From SHZI01 sp964417725 (GTDB lineage Bacteria > Pseudomonadota > Gammaproteobacteria > Steroidobacterales > GCA-2729495), in NCBI GenBank assembly GCA_964417725.1, contig CAYQIV010000010.1, forward strand, positions 40,299-104,298: DNA of 64,000 nt, in the 5' to 3' direction. Made by a program: the position numbers and the translations under genes. Shown here piece after piece: positions 52,074 through 60,593 of the stretch; position 1 is the stretch's first letter, and the number at the start of each line of letters is the position of its first letter. Under the pieces are notes generated by a model. That model was not told the DNA's origin and ran no database searches. It saw only the letters and a list, made by a program, of their open reading frames with translations.

Positions 52074-52730
52074 ATGATACGGCGGCCCATGAAGGCGAGG
52101 GACATGTTGCTGCACGAAGAAGCCAGTGACCTTTCGCAGCAGGTGCTGCGTACCGATGTCGCGGGGATGCCACTTGAGTGGATCGACTACCGCGACGCCG
52201 CGAGTCTCTATTACCTCGGCCAGGTGGCCTACAGCTGCGGCTCGCCGCTGTTCCGCGTCCGCGGCGGCATCTGCGCGGCAACCGGCCGCCAGAGCGTCAT
52301 CGACGTCAGCTCGATCATCGCCACCGTAGGCCGCTCGCCCGACGTGCACGAGCGCATGAACCGCTACGTGCCCCCGCTCAACAACAAGACCCTGTTCCGC
52401 CGCGACTCCAACCTGTGTCTTTATTGTGCCGGCCACTTCGCGGTGCGCGACCTGACGCGCGACCACGTCACGCCGCTTTCCCAGGGCGGCGGCGACAGCT
52501 GGACCAACGTCGTCACCGCCTGTCGCCGCTGCAACAACCACAAAGGCGGGCGCACCCCCGAACAGGCCCACATGCAGCTCGTCGCCGTGCCCTTCACGCC
52601 GACCTACGCCGAATACATCTATCTCAAGGGCCGGCGCGTCCTCGCCGACCAGATGGAATTCCTGCTCGCGCACATCCCGCGCACCAGCCCCCTGCACCAC
52701 CGCCTCGTCTCGAGCCTGCGCCGGCGCTGA
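52074..52730 (+). CDS. HNH endonuclease-domain protein
   Basis: A 218-residue protein. The C-terminal half holds an HNH/McrA-type nuclease motif: LCLYCAGHF (zinc CxxC), LTRDHVTPLSQGGGDSWTN (His, Asn and the Gly-rich turn) and VVTACRRCNNHKGGRTPE (second CxxC and final H). The N-terminal 120 residues are not recognised, except YLGQVAYSCGSPLFRVRGG. GGGGAG precedes ATG 52074. Genes of this type occur widely as housekeeping-like singletons and their role is unknown. It lies just right of the DnaA-box cluster and reads away from it. Confidence 0.85.
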   Translation: MIRRPMKARDMLLHEEASDLSQQVLRTDVAGMPLEWIDYRDAASLYYLGQVAYSCGSPLFRVRGGICAATGRQSVIDVSSIIATVGRSPDVHERMNRYVPPLNNKTLFRRDSNLCLYCAGHFAVRDLTRDHVTPLSQGGGDSWTNVVTACRRCNNHKGGRTPEQAHMQLVAVPFTPTYAEYIYLKGRRVLADQMEFLLAHIPRTSPLHHRLVSSLRRR

Positions 52731-52751
52731 AGGCACACCGCGCCGATGGCG

Positions 52752-52773
52752 CCGCACCCTGTCCCCGGTGCGG
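52752..52773 (+). terminator. Stem-loop after the HNH gene
   Basis: CCGCACC pairs with GGTGCGG around an eight-base loop, 22 bases after the stop. No T-run follows. Confidence 0.3.
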
Positions 52774-52874
52774 ACACGCCGTGCCCGGTTTGCGCCGCCG
52801 GTCACCGCGCACCTTAGGATCCGCAGCGGGCCGGCCGCCGCCGGCGATCATCGCCACACGAGGGGAAGACAGGG

Positions 52875-53891
52875 ATGCGCATCCATCTGATTTTCGAAGC
52901 CAGCCTGCCGGGCGCGCGCCTCGCCGAGTTGTGCGTGCTCGCCGAACGCCACGGCATCGGCGGCGTGTGGGTGTCGAACATGCACGATGCCCGCGACCCG
53001 TTCATCAACTTCGTCCAGGCGGCACTTGCCACCACGCGCATCAGCCTCGGTCCGGTGGCCGTCTCGCCCTATGAACTCCACCCGATGAAGATGGCCGCCT
53101 CGCTGTTGACGCTCAACGAGCTGTCGTGCGGGCGCGCGCACATCGGCGTGGCCGGCGGCGGTGGCGGCGCACCGACCGCGATGGGCATCGCCCCGGTGCG
53201 GCGCCTGCGCGCGGTGCGCGAATGCATCGAGATCCTCGAGCAGGCCGCCACCGGCAAGCCGCTGCAGTACAAGGGCGAGATCTGGAAGGTGCTCTACTAT
53301 CACCCGGCCTTTGCCGGCGGCAGCCCGCCGATGGTCTGGGCCTGCGCCAACGGCCCGCAGATGCTGCGCTCGGCCGCCACCTATGCCGACGGCATCTTCG
53401 TCGGCGACCACACCCCCGAGGACGTCGGCCGCATGCGCGCCATCGTCGATGCGCGGCTCGCCGAAATCGGCCGCCCGGCCAGCGCCCTGCGCTTCAACAA
53501 CTTCTGGGCGTGGCACGTCAAGGAAACCCGCGAGGCCGCCCACCGCGAAGCCCGGCGCTGGCTCGCCATCCGCGCCACACCCTACCCCGAGTATTACTAC
53601 CGCGACCTGCTGCCCGAGGACGAGATGCAGGTCATCTGGCAGAACCGCAAGTCGATCATCACCGCCTTCAACCGCGGCAGCGACGTCATCGACAACATCC
53701 CCACTGACATCATGGCGCGCTTCGTCGACAAGGCCACCTCGGCCTCCGGACTCGACGACCTCGACCACGAGATCGAACGCCTGCGCCGCTTCAAGGCCGC
53801 GGGCCTCAGCGAGATCTCGCTGCGCATCTACGAAAACCCGGAGTGGACGATCCAGCTGCTCGGCGAACGGGTGCTGCCCGCACTGGCCTGA
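52875..53891 (+). CDS. LLM-class flavin-dependent oxidoreductase (copy 2)
   Basis: A 338-residue paralogue of the protein at 11138. Shared segments include GPVAVSPYELHPMKMAASLL, LTLNELSCGRAHIGV, ADGIFVGDHTPEDV, RFNNFWAWHVKE, and the ending LLGERVLPALA. It uses FMN or F420 in a TIM barrel; the substrate is unknown. A GGCGGAGG-like loop (AGGGGGAPTAMG) differs from copy 1 (VGPGEGNLDAMG), so cofactor or substrate preference may differ. It has no clear operon partner. Confidence 0.85.
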   Translation: MRIHLIFEASLPGARLAELCVLAERHGIGGVWVSNMHDARDPFINFVQAALATTRISLGPVAVSPYELHPMKMAASLLTLNELSCGRAHIGVAGGGGGAPTAMGIAPVRRLRAVRECIEILEQAATGKPLQYKGEIWKVLYYHPAFAGGSPPMVWACANGPQMLRSAATYADGIFVGDHTPEDVGRMRAIVDARLAEIGRPASALRFNNFWAWHVKETREAAHREARRWLAIRATPYPEYYYRDLLPEDEMQVIWQNRKSIITAFNRGSDVIDNIPTDIMARFVDKATSASGLDDLDHEIERLRRFKAAGLSEISLRIYENPEWTIQLLGERVLPALA

Positions 53892-54035
53892 ACGCGATCG
53901 CTGCAAGGCCCGGTTTCATTTCATCGCGCGGTGTTGCCGTCGGTCCGACAGGCCGCCGGCGCGGGCGATGGGCGGGGTCCACCACCGCCGTGCGCACCGG
54001 CTTCAGAAAGCACCGGCGATACGTTAGGCTGCGGC

Positions 54036-55526
54036 ATGTTTTTGCGCACGTTCCCTCGCGGGCGATCGATCGCCATCCTTTTGCTGGCTTTGTCCGGCAC
54101 CGGCGCGGCACACGCCGGGCCGTGGCTCGATGCCGGCGACGGCGGGCTGCGCCACGACGTGCAACTGCTCGCTGACGGCGGGGCCATCAGTGCACCGGTC
54201 GGCACCTGGCCGCTGAGCTGGGCCGACGCACTGGCCTTCAACGAAAAACGCCTCGCTGCCGACCCGGCGCTGGCCGCGGCCGCGGCGCGGTTGCGCCGGC
54301 GGGCCCGTGACGCCGGGGTGAGCGAGGTCGCCACCGGCTGGCAACCGCGCTATGTGGCGCGCGCCGGCAGCGAAGGCCGCACGGTGCGCGACTTCCACGA
54401 CCTCGGCCGCGAAAAGATCGAGCTCGGCGCCGGCATCGAGTGGACCGGCCCGCGCAGCGCGGTGCGGCTGATGGCCACCGTGGTCACCGACCCCGACGAC
54501 GACCGCGAACTGCGCGCCGACGGCAGCCATGCGGCGTGGGCGCTCGGCAACTGGAGCGTCGGCCTCGCCGCAAGCGATCGCTGGTGGGGGCCGGGCTGGG
54601 CCGGCAGCACGATCCTGTCGAACAACGCACGGCCCGTGCCGGCCGTGTTCGTCGACCGCATCGCCGCCCGGCCGTTCGAGAACCGCTGGCTGCGCTGGAT
54701 CGGCGCATGGGACGCGGTGGGCTTCATGGGTCAGCTCGAGAGCGATCGCGCGGTGCGCGATGCGCGGCTTTTCGGCCTGCGGCTGACGACGCGACCGGCG
54801 CGCTTTCTGGAGCTGGGCGTGTCACGGCTCGCCATGTGGTGCGGCAAGGGGCGGCCCTGCGACCTGGACACCTTCGGCGACCTTCTGCTCGGCCGCGACA
54901 ACGCCGGCGACAATGTCGCGCCCGAGGACGAACCGGGCAACCAGCTCGCCGGTTACGACATCCGGCTCTCGGCGGGCCAGTGGGGCATCCCCGTGGCGCT
55001 CTACACGCAGCGCACCGGCGAAGACGAGCAGGACCTGCGCCCGGCACTCTTCATCACCCAGGTCGGCATGGAAACCTGGGGCACGCTCGAACGCTTCGGC
55101 AGCTGGCGCGCATACATCGAGGTCGTCGACACCCTCTGCGGCGGCAACATCACCGGCGAGGGCACCCCCGACTGCGCCTATGACCACCCGATCTACCAGA
55201 CCGGCATGCGCCACCGCGGCCGGCCGCTGGCCCATTCGCTGGACAACGACGCCGAGGTCTGGACGCTCGGCATCCTGCTCAACGACCGCCGGGATGCCAG
55301 CTGGCAACTGCGCGTTTCCGCCGGTGACCTCAACCGCGAGGGCACCGCACCCAACACCGTGGCCGCCGGCGACACCACCTATAAAAGCGTGCAGCTCGAC
55401 TACCGCCGGCCGCTGCCCGTCGGGCGGCTCGACGCCTCCGCAGGCGTCGAGCGCTTCAGCCCGCGCACCGGCGGCGCCAGCGACGACGACTGGCGCCTGT
55501 CACTCGGCTGGAGCCACGGGCTGTAA
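54036..55526 (+). CDS. Wzi-family capsule assembly protein
   Basis: A 496-residue exported protein. A signal peptide ends AAHA-GP near residue 26. The rest is a beta-barrel-type sequence with SDRWWGPGWAGSTILSNNARPVP, RWIGAWDAVGFMGQLES, PGNQLAGYDIRLS and a final DWRLSLGWSHGL, in the order of the Wzi family. Wzi is an outer-membrane lectin that attaches capsule to the cell surface. A TTAGGCT element just five bases before the ATG suggests a very short leader. It is convergent with the glycan cluster on its right, a fitting neighbour. Confidence 0.82.
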   Translation: MFLRTFPRGRSIAILLLALSGTGAAHAGPWLDAGDGGLRHDVQLLADGGAISAPVGTWPLSWADALAFNEKRLAADPALAAAAARLRRRARDAGVSEVATGWQPRYVARAGSEGRTVRDFHDLGREKIELGAGIEWTGPRSAVRLMATVVTDPDDDRELRADGSHAAWALGNWSVGLAASDRWWGPGWAGSTILSNNARPVPAVFVDRIAARPFENRWLRWIGAWDAVGFMGQLESDRAVRDARLFGLRLTTRPARFLELGVSRLAMWCGKGRPCDLDTFGDLLLGRDNAGDNVAPEDEPGNQLAGYDIRLSAGQWGIPVALYTQRTGEDEQDLRPALFITQVGMETWGTLERFGSWRAYIEVVDTLCGGNITGEGTPDCAYDHPIYQTGMRHRGRPLAHSLDNDAEVWTLGILLNDRRDASWQLRVSAGDLNREGTAPNTVAAGDTTYKSVQLDYRRPLPVGRLDASAGVERFSPRTGGASDDDWRLSLGWSHGL

Positions 55527-55608
55527 GCGACCCGCCGATCGGATTCCAACCGGGGCCAGGCTCAAGCGTGACCCCATCCGCAGCCACCGCGGCGGGTGTC
55601 GACGAAGG

Positions 55609-55622
55609 CCGGCTCGAGCCGG
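55609..55622. repeat. Perfect 14-bp palindrome between convergent genes
   Basis: CCGGCTCGAGCCGG, flanked by further G+C-rich half-matches, lies between the Wzi and dehydratase 3' ends. As a hairpin it has no proper loop, so it may be a protein-binding site or part of a termination region. Confidence 0.3.
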
Positions 55623-55660
55623 GGCCCGACGGGGACAGCCTCAATCCGCCGATGTGCCCC

Positions 55661-57664
55661 TCACGAGGCGCCGGGCTGGCTGCCGCGGGCGGCGTCGCCA
55701 CGCAGGGGCTGCAGTACGGCGATCCTGGCACTGCCGCGCGCAGCTTCCAGCGCCGTCACGGCGCTGGCCTGCCAGACGAGATCGTGGATCTCCTCGCTGC
55801 GCGGCGCGTAACCGTCGACGTGGGCCATCAGCAGGCGGCGCACCTCGGCACAGTCGAAGGCATTGGCGGCCTGCAGCAGCTGGCCGAGCTGGGCCTTGAG
55901 CGCCGGCCACGGCGTGTGCGCCTCGAAGGCGTGCATGATCATCGGGTGGCGCGTGCGGCCGACGTTGGTGCCGATGAGCAGCTCCTCGTAGAGCTTCTCG
56001 CCGGGACGCAGGCCGGTGTATTCGATGGCGATGTCGCCGTTGGGGTTCTCCGCGTCGCGCACCGTCAGCCCGGCCAGCGTGATCATGCGCTGGGCGAGGT
56101 CGGTGATGCGCACCGGCTCGCCCATGTCGAGGACGAAGACATCCCCGCCCTGGCCCATGGAACCGGCCTGAATGACCAGCTGTGCCGCCTCGGGGATGGT
56201 CATGAAGTAGCGGATGATGTCCGGGTGCGTGACCGTCACCGGCCCGCCGCGGCGGATCTGCTCCTGGAAGAGCGGCACCACCGAGCCGGATGAATTGAGC
56301 ACGTTGCCGAAGCGCACCATGCAGAACCGCGTGCGGCAACCGCGCGCCGCCATGCCCTGCAGCACCAGCTCGGCATAGCGCTTGGTGGCGCCCATCACGT
56401 TGACCGGCTGCACGGCCTTGTCGGTCGATACCAGCACGAAGGTTTCGACACCGGCATCCTCGGCGGCCTCGGCCGTGTACCACGTGCCGTAGAGGTTGTT
56501 GTGCACCCCCTCGACGATGTTTTGCTCAACCAGCGGCACGTGCTTGTAGGCCGCTGCGTGATAGACCGTCTGCACGTCCATGGCACTCATCACGCTGCGG
56601 ATGCGCTCGCGGTGGTGCACGGAGCCGAGCACGGCGAGGATTTCGACATGGATGCCGCGCACCAGCGCCGTCTGGCGCATTTCGCGCTCGATCTCGTAGA
56701 GCCCCGCCTCCGACAGCTCGAAGAGCACCATGCGGCGTGGCCCCAGTTCGATGATCTGCCGGCACAGTTCGGAGCCGATCGAGCCACCGGCGCCCGTGAC
56801 CATCACCGCCTTGTCGCGGATGCAGCGTTCGAGCAGCGAGCGGTCCGGGGCGATCTGCTCACGGCCGAGGATGTCGAGCACGCCGACCTCGCGCAGGTCG
56901 TCGATGCGGGCCCGGCCGCGCACCAGGTCGGCGATGTCGGGCATCGTCTGCACCTGCACCTGGTGGCCCGTCAGCGTGTTGATGATGCGCTGGCGCACGT
57001 GGCGCGGCACCGAGGGCAGGGCCAGCAGCACGCGGCGGATGCCGAGCTCGGCGATCAGCACGGGGAGGTCGGCCGGCGGGCACACCGGCAACCCGGCGAC
57101 CTGCCGGCCCCACTTCTCGGCGGCGTCGTCGAGGAACACCACCGGGCGGAACCCCTGGCCACCCCCGAGCGCCGTGGCCAGGCGCATGCCCGCCGAGCCG
57201 GCGCCGTAGACGGCCACGCGCTCGCCGGCGCGCGAGGGCAGCGACACGAGCAGGCGCATCGCCATGCGCCCGGTGCACAGCAGGAGGATGGCAAACCCCC
57301 AGAAGACCAGCGCCGCCGACAGGCTGCGCGACACGTCGCCGGTGGCCAGCCACAGGCCCAGGGCCACACCCGGTGCCAGCAGGCTGGCGGCCCGGCCGAT
57401 GCCGGCCACCATCTCGAGGCCGATGAAGCGGGTGATCGCCCGGTAGAGCCCTTGGCGCGACAGCAGCAGGACCCCGGCGAGGATGACGAAGGGCAACAGC
57501 AGCGCCGCAAGGCGCAGGGTTTCAGGCCACGGCGTGCGCTGGACCAGCGCGATGGAGAGCAGCAGGACCAGCGTCAGGATGCCGCTGTCGGCCAGCGCGA
57601 TCAGCAGCCGCTTGATACGCGGTGGCAGGCGAATCAGCCTGTTCTGCAGCGTCGCCAGATCCAT
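55661..57664 (-). CDS. Nucleotide-sugar 4,6-dehydratase (WbpM/CapD/FlaA1 type)
   Basis: A 667-residue membrane enzyme. The first 130 residues form about four transmembrane helices (SGILTLVLLLSIALV and following). An intermediate Rossmann-like domain shows AVYGAGSAGMRLA near 160. The catalytic SDR domain begins VTGAGGSIGSELCRQI near 291, with HAAAYKHVPLVE, and has Met instead of Tyr in the active site (STDKAVQPVNVMGATKR, M-x3-K), typical of the SMK-type UDP-GlcNAc 4,6-dehydratases. It would make UDP-4-keto-6-deoxy-hexosamine for surface glycan. ATG 57664 follows GGGGGAA. Confidence 0.88.
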   Translation of the reverse strand: MDLATLQNRLIRLPPRIKRLLIALADSGILTLVLLLSIALVQRTPWPETLRLAALLLPFVILAGVLLLSRQGLYRAITRFIGLEMVAGIGRAASLLAPGVALGLWLATGDVSRSLSAALVFWGFAILLLCTGRMAMRLLVSLPSRAGERVAVYGAGSAGMRLATALGGGQGFRPVVFLDDAAEKWGRQVAGLPVCPPADLPVLIAELGIRRVLLALPSVPRHVRQRIINTLTGHQVQVQTMPDIADLVRGRARIDDLREVGVLDILGREQIAPDRSLLERCIRDKAVMVTGAGGSIGSELCRQIIELGPRRMVLFELSEAGLYEIEREMRQTALVRGIHVEILAVLGSVHHRERIRSVMSAMDVQTVYHAAAYKHVPLVEQNIVEGVHNNLYGTWYTAEAAEDAGVETFVLVSTDKAVQPVNVMGATKRYAELVLQGMAARGCRTRFCMVRFGNVLNSSGSVVPLFQEQIRRGGPVTVTHPDIIRYFMTIPEAAQLVIQAGSMGQGGDVFVLDMGEPVRITDLAQRMITLAGLTVRDAENPNGDIAIEYTGLRPGEKLYEELLIGTNVGRTRHPMIMHAFEAHTPWPALKAQLGQLLQAANAFDCAEVRRLLMAHVDGYAPRSEEIHDLVWQASAVTALEAARGSARIAVLQPLRGDAARGSQPGAS

Positions 57665-57790
57665 GGCGATTCCCCCGTATTCTTCGAGCCACCCCACGCG
57701 GTCGCGACATGCCGCGACCTGCGCCCAACCGCCCGTTCCCCCACGCAACCGGCGGCGCCGTAGTATAGCGCGCCGAAACGCGCGTGCCGC

Positions 57791-58519
57791 TCAGCGCGAA
57801 GTGACGACCTCGCTCGCACCCGGCGGCGGATGCGGCAGCAGCGCCTCTTCGCGCCTCGCGATGCGCACGACGTCGTCCGGCGCACCGCGGCGTTGCAGGT
57901 CTTCGACCACGCGGGCCAGCGCCGTTGGCCGCGAAACGATGGCCAGCGCAGTGAGCCACACCAGGCGGATGTCGAGCAGCAGACCGGCGCGGTCGATGTA
58001 GAACAGGCCGAGGCGGCTCTTCCACGGGCGGATGAGCTGGTTGTAGGCGAGGTCCGGGTCGGGCCGCCCGGCGAGGATGTCGCCCTCGTCGGAGAAGACG
58101 ATCGAGGCATAGTCGGTGATGCCGGGGCGCACCGACAGCAGCCGGCGCTCCTCGGCCGTGTAGAGCCGCGTCTCGCGCTCGACATTGGGCCGCGGCCCGA
58201 CCAGGCTCATGTCGCCGAGGAGCACGTTCCACAGCTGCGTGACCTCGTCGAGCTTCCAGCGGCGGATGAAGTGCCCGACCGGGGTGATGCGGTTGTCGTT
58301 GGCCGAGGTCGAATCGACACCGCTGCGGTCGGCGCCGATGCGCATCGAACGCAGTTTGACCATGCGGAAGATGCGCCCGTCGCGGCCGACGCGCGGCGCG
58401 ACATAGAACGGCGAGTGGCCGTCCTGCTTCCAGACGAGGAACATCACCGGCAGCAGCACGGGCGAGGCCGCCAACAGGCCCGTCAGGGCGACGACGACAT
58501 CGAAGAGCCGCTTCATCAT
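57791..58519 (-). CDS. Monotopic phosphoglycosyl transferase (PglC-like sugar transferase)
   Basis: A 242-residue bacterial sugar transferase. A re-entrant helix MKRLFDVVVALTGLLAASP begins the protein, followed by VGRDGRIFRMVKLRSM, the catalytic Asp-Glu dyad in WKLDEVTQLWNVL, GDMSLVGPRP and SVRPGITDYASI. The short length places it with PglC rather than WcaJ/WbaP, which carry extra N-terminal domains. It would transfer a phospho-sugar to undecaprenyl phosphate, starting the glycan. The start MMKR overlaps the E1-beta stop by four bases. The C-terminal 55 residues are unusual for PglC. Confidence 0.88.
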   Translation of the reverse strand: MMKRLFDVVVALTGLLAASPVLLPVMFLVWKQDGHSPFYVAPRVGRDGRIFRMVKLRSMRIGADRSGVDSTSANDNRITPVGHFIRRWKLDEVTQLWNVLLGDMSLVGPRPNVERETRLYTAEERRLLSVRPGITDYASIVFSDEGDILAGRPDPDLAYNQLIRPWKSRLGLFYIDRAGLLLDIRLVWLTALAIVSRPTALARVVEDLQRRGAPDDVVRIARREEALLPHPPPGASEVVTSR

Positions 58520-59541
58520 GGCCCGACCCCCTGGCCGAACCACGCCGAGGTGACCGCCGCAGCCACGTGCGCGGCATCCGGATAATAGGCCGCCTCGAGC
58601 ACCCGGCTGGTCGGCGCGGGTGCCGCCGGCAGGGTCACGCGCAGCGGCCGGCCGCGCAGGGCTGCCGGCTCGACGTGCTCGGCGACGCTGGCAACCACCT
58701 CGGCGGACCAGCCCGCATTGCGCCAGCCACCATCGACCACGCAGAGGCGCCCGGTGCGCGCCACCGAGGCAGCGACCGGCGCCGCATCGAAGGGATTGAG
58801 GACGCGCACGTCGACGACCTCGGCCTCGATGCCCTGCCCGGCGAGCAGTGCCGCAGCCTGCTGGCACAGCAGCACGGCATGGCCGGCGCCGACCAGCGTC
58901 AGGTCGCGCCCTTCGCGGACCACGCGCGGCCCTTCACCGGCCAGCGGCCGCTCGATGACCGGCGGCAGGGTGTCGGTCTGTTCGTAGAGCCAGCGGTCAT
59001 CGATGTACATCACCGGGTCGTCGCACAGCACGCTGGCGATGAGCAGGTCGCGCGCATCGGCGACGCTGGCCGGCATCACCACGCGCAGCCCCGGGATGTG
59101 TGCAAACCAGGCATGCAGGGCCTGCGAATGCTGGGCGCCCTGCTCGCCACCGCGGTTGATGATGGCGCGCACGGTCAGCGGCACGGCCGCCTGGCCACCG
59201 AGCATGTGACACCACTTGGCGGCCTGGTTGATGATCGGGTCGGCGGCCAGCACCATGAAGTCCATGCGCGGATGGATGACCACCGGGCGATAGCCGCACA
59301 GCGCTGCACCCACCGCCGCACCGGTGGTGGCCAGCTCCGAGACCGGCGTGTCGATGACACGCTCCTTGCCGTAGAGCTTGTCGAGGTCGGTCATCGAATT
59401 GCCGACGTACCACGGGCTCCACAGCCCCTGGCCGATGGCGAAGACCTCGCGATGGTGGGCGAGGAGATAAACGAAAGCGGCGCGGATCGCCGTGCCGTAG
59501 TTCAGGGCGCCGTCGGTGGCGGTGCTGGGTGTCGGGCTCAT
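58516..59541 (-). CDS. E1-beta-like ThDP-dependent dehydrogenase subunit
   Basis: A 341-residue homologue of pyruvate/2-oxoacid dehydrogenase E1-beta and transketolase C-terminal parts. Pyrimidine-domain landmarks: ERVIDTPVSELATTGAAVGA (Glu that activates ThDP), HPRMDFMVLAADPIINQAAK, and in the C-terminal domain DLTLVGAGHAVLLCQQAA, VDVRVLNPFD and VDGGWRNAGWSAEV. It overlaps the E1-alpha gene by four bases. No E2 or E3 gene is nearby, so it cannot form an ordinary dehydrogenase complex here. A role in building or attaching a sugar substituent is inferred from its setting. Confidence 0.88.
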   Translation of the reverse strand: MSPTPSTATDGALNYGTAIRAAFVYLLAHHREVFAIGQGLWSPWYVGNSMTDLDKLYGKERVIDTPVSELATTGAAVGAALCGYRPVVIHPRMDFMVLAADPIINQAAKWCHMLGGQAAVPLTVRAIINRGGEQGAQHSQALHAWFAHIPGLRVVMPASVADARDLLIASVLCDDPVMYIDDRWLYEQTDTLPPVIERPLAGEGPRVVREGRDLTLVGAGHAVLLCQQAAALLAGQGIEAEVVDVRVLNPFDAAPVAASVARTGRLCVVDGGWRNAGWSAEVVASVAEHVEPAALRGRPLRVTLPAAPAPTSRVLEAAYYPDAAHVAAAVTSAWFGQGVGP

Positions 59542-60593
59542 GGCTGGCTCATGTAGACCAGGTCGTGGAGCGCCGCGCCGTCCGGGTAGCCGGCAGCACG
59601 GGCACGTTCGACCGCGGCATCGACCGCGGCGCTCACCTCGCGGTCGATGACTTCGAGGTATTCGTCACCCGCCAGGCCGGCCTGGCGCAGGCCGGCCGTC
59701 AGGCGTGCGATGGGGCAGCGCTGCTTCCATCGGGCCACGTCTTCCATGCGCCGGTTGACCCCGACGTCGATGTCTTCGTTGGGGCCGACATGGCCGCGGA
59801 AGCGGTAGGTGACCGCCTCGATGAACCCCGGCCCGCCACCCTTGCGGGCGACATGGACGAACCTCGCCGCCGCCGCCTCGACGGCCAACACGTCGTTGCC
59901 GTCGACGGTGCAGGCGGGAATATGGTGGGCCTCGGCGAAACGCGCCACCCGGTCGCTGGGCTGGCGAAACTGGATGTCGAGGTGGCTGGCGAAGAGGTTG
60001 TTCTCGCAGACGAAGATCACCGGGAGGTCATAGACCACGGCGAGGTTCAGCGACTCGTGAAACACGCCCTCCTCGCAGGCGCCATCGCCGAAGAAGGCCA
60101 CGGCAACCTGCCCGCCACCGTCCATCCGCGCGGCCAGCGCGGCACCGACGGCGATGGGGATGGTGGCGCCGACCAGCGGCACCGACCCGTGGAAGCCGAA
60201 CGCGCCGCCGTAGAGGTGCATGGAACCGCCCATGCCGCGCGAGGCGCCCTCGACCCGCCCGAGCACCTCGGCGATCAGCGCGAACGGCGTGCCGCCCATG
60301 GCGAGAAACGGCCCGTGCGAGCGGTGGCCGCCGAAGACGCGGTCGGCGGCGTCGAGGTGCGCACAAACCCCGACGGCGACGCCTTCCTGGCCGATGCCGA
60401 GGTGGCACGGCGTGCGCGCCGCCCCCTCGACACACAATCCGGCGATGCGCTCCTCGACATGGCGGATGACGAGCATGGAACGCAGCATGTCGAACAGGCG
60501 ATGCGGCGGGTGATTGCCGACGATGAGCGGCTCGGTGTGGCGGGCCGGATCAGCCAGCCCGTCGAGGCGCGAGCGCCAGATGCGATCCGTCAT
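59538..60593 (-). CDS. E1-alpha-like ThDP-dependent dehydrogenase subunit
   Basis: A 351-residue E1-alpha homologue. The ThDP/Mg motif is AVAFFGDGACEEGVFHESLN with VIFVCENN closing it (GDG...N). The substrate-side segments AARTPCHLGIGQEGVAVGV and GGHRSHGPFLAMGG and the loop SRGMGGSMHLYGGAFGFHG are all present. It probably forms a heterotetramer with the neighbouring E1-beta, together giving a ThDP carboligase, decarboxylase or acyl transferase. The acceptor could be a sugar intermediate. It overlaps both neighbours by four bases, so expression is coupled. Confidence 0.88.
   Translation of the reverse strand: MTDRIWRSRLDGLADPARHTEPLIVGNHPPHRLFDMLRSMLVIRHVEERIAGLCVEGAARTPCHLGIGQEGVAVGVCAHLDAADRVFGGHRSHGPFLAMGGTPFALIAEVLGRVEGASRGMGGSMHLYGGAFGFHGSVPLVGATIPIAVGAALAARMDGGGQVAVAFFGDGACEEGVFHESLNLAVVYDLPVIFVCENNLFASHLDIQFRQPSDRVARFAEAHHIPACTVDGNDVLAVEAAAARFVHVARKGGGPGFIEAVTYRFRGHVGPNEDIDVGVNRRMEDVARWKQRCPIARLTAGLRQAGLAGDEYLEVIDREVSAAVDAAVERARAAGYPDGAALHDLVYMSQP

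Noticed and set aside
56501..57763. 420-codon plus-strand frame opposite the dehydratase
   Set aside because: The dehydratase has two Rossmann motifs and its catalytic region; this frame is Gln/His/Arg-rich without motifs.
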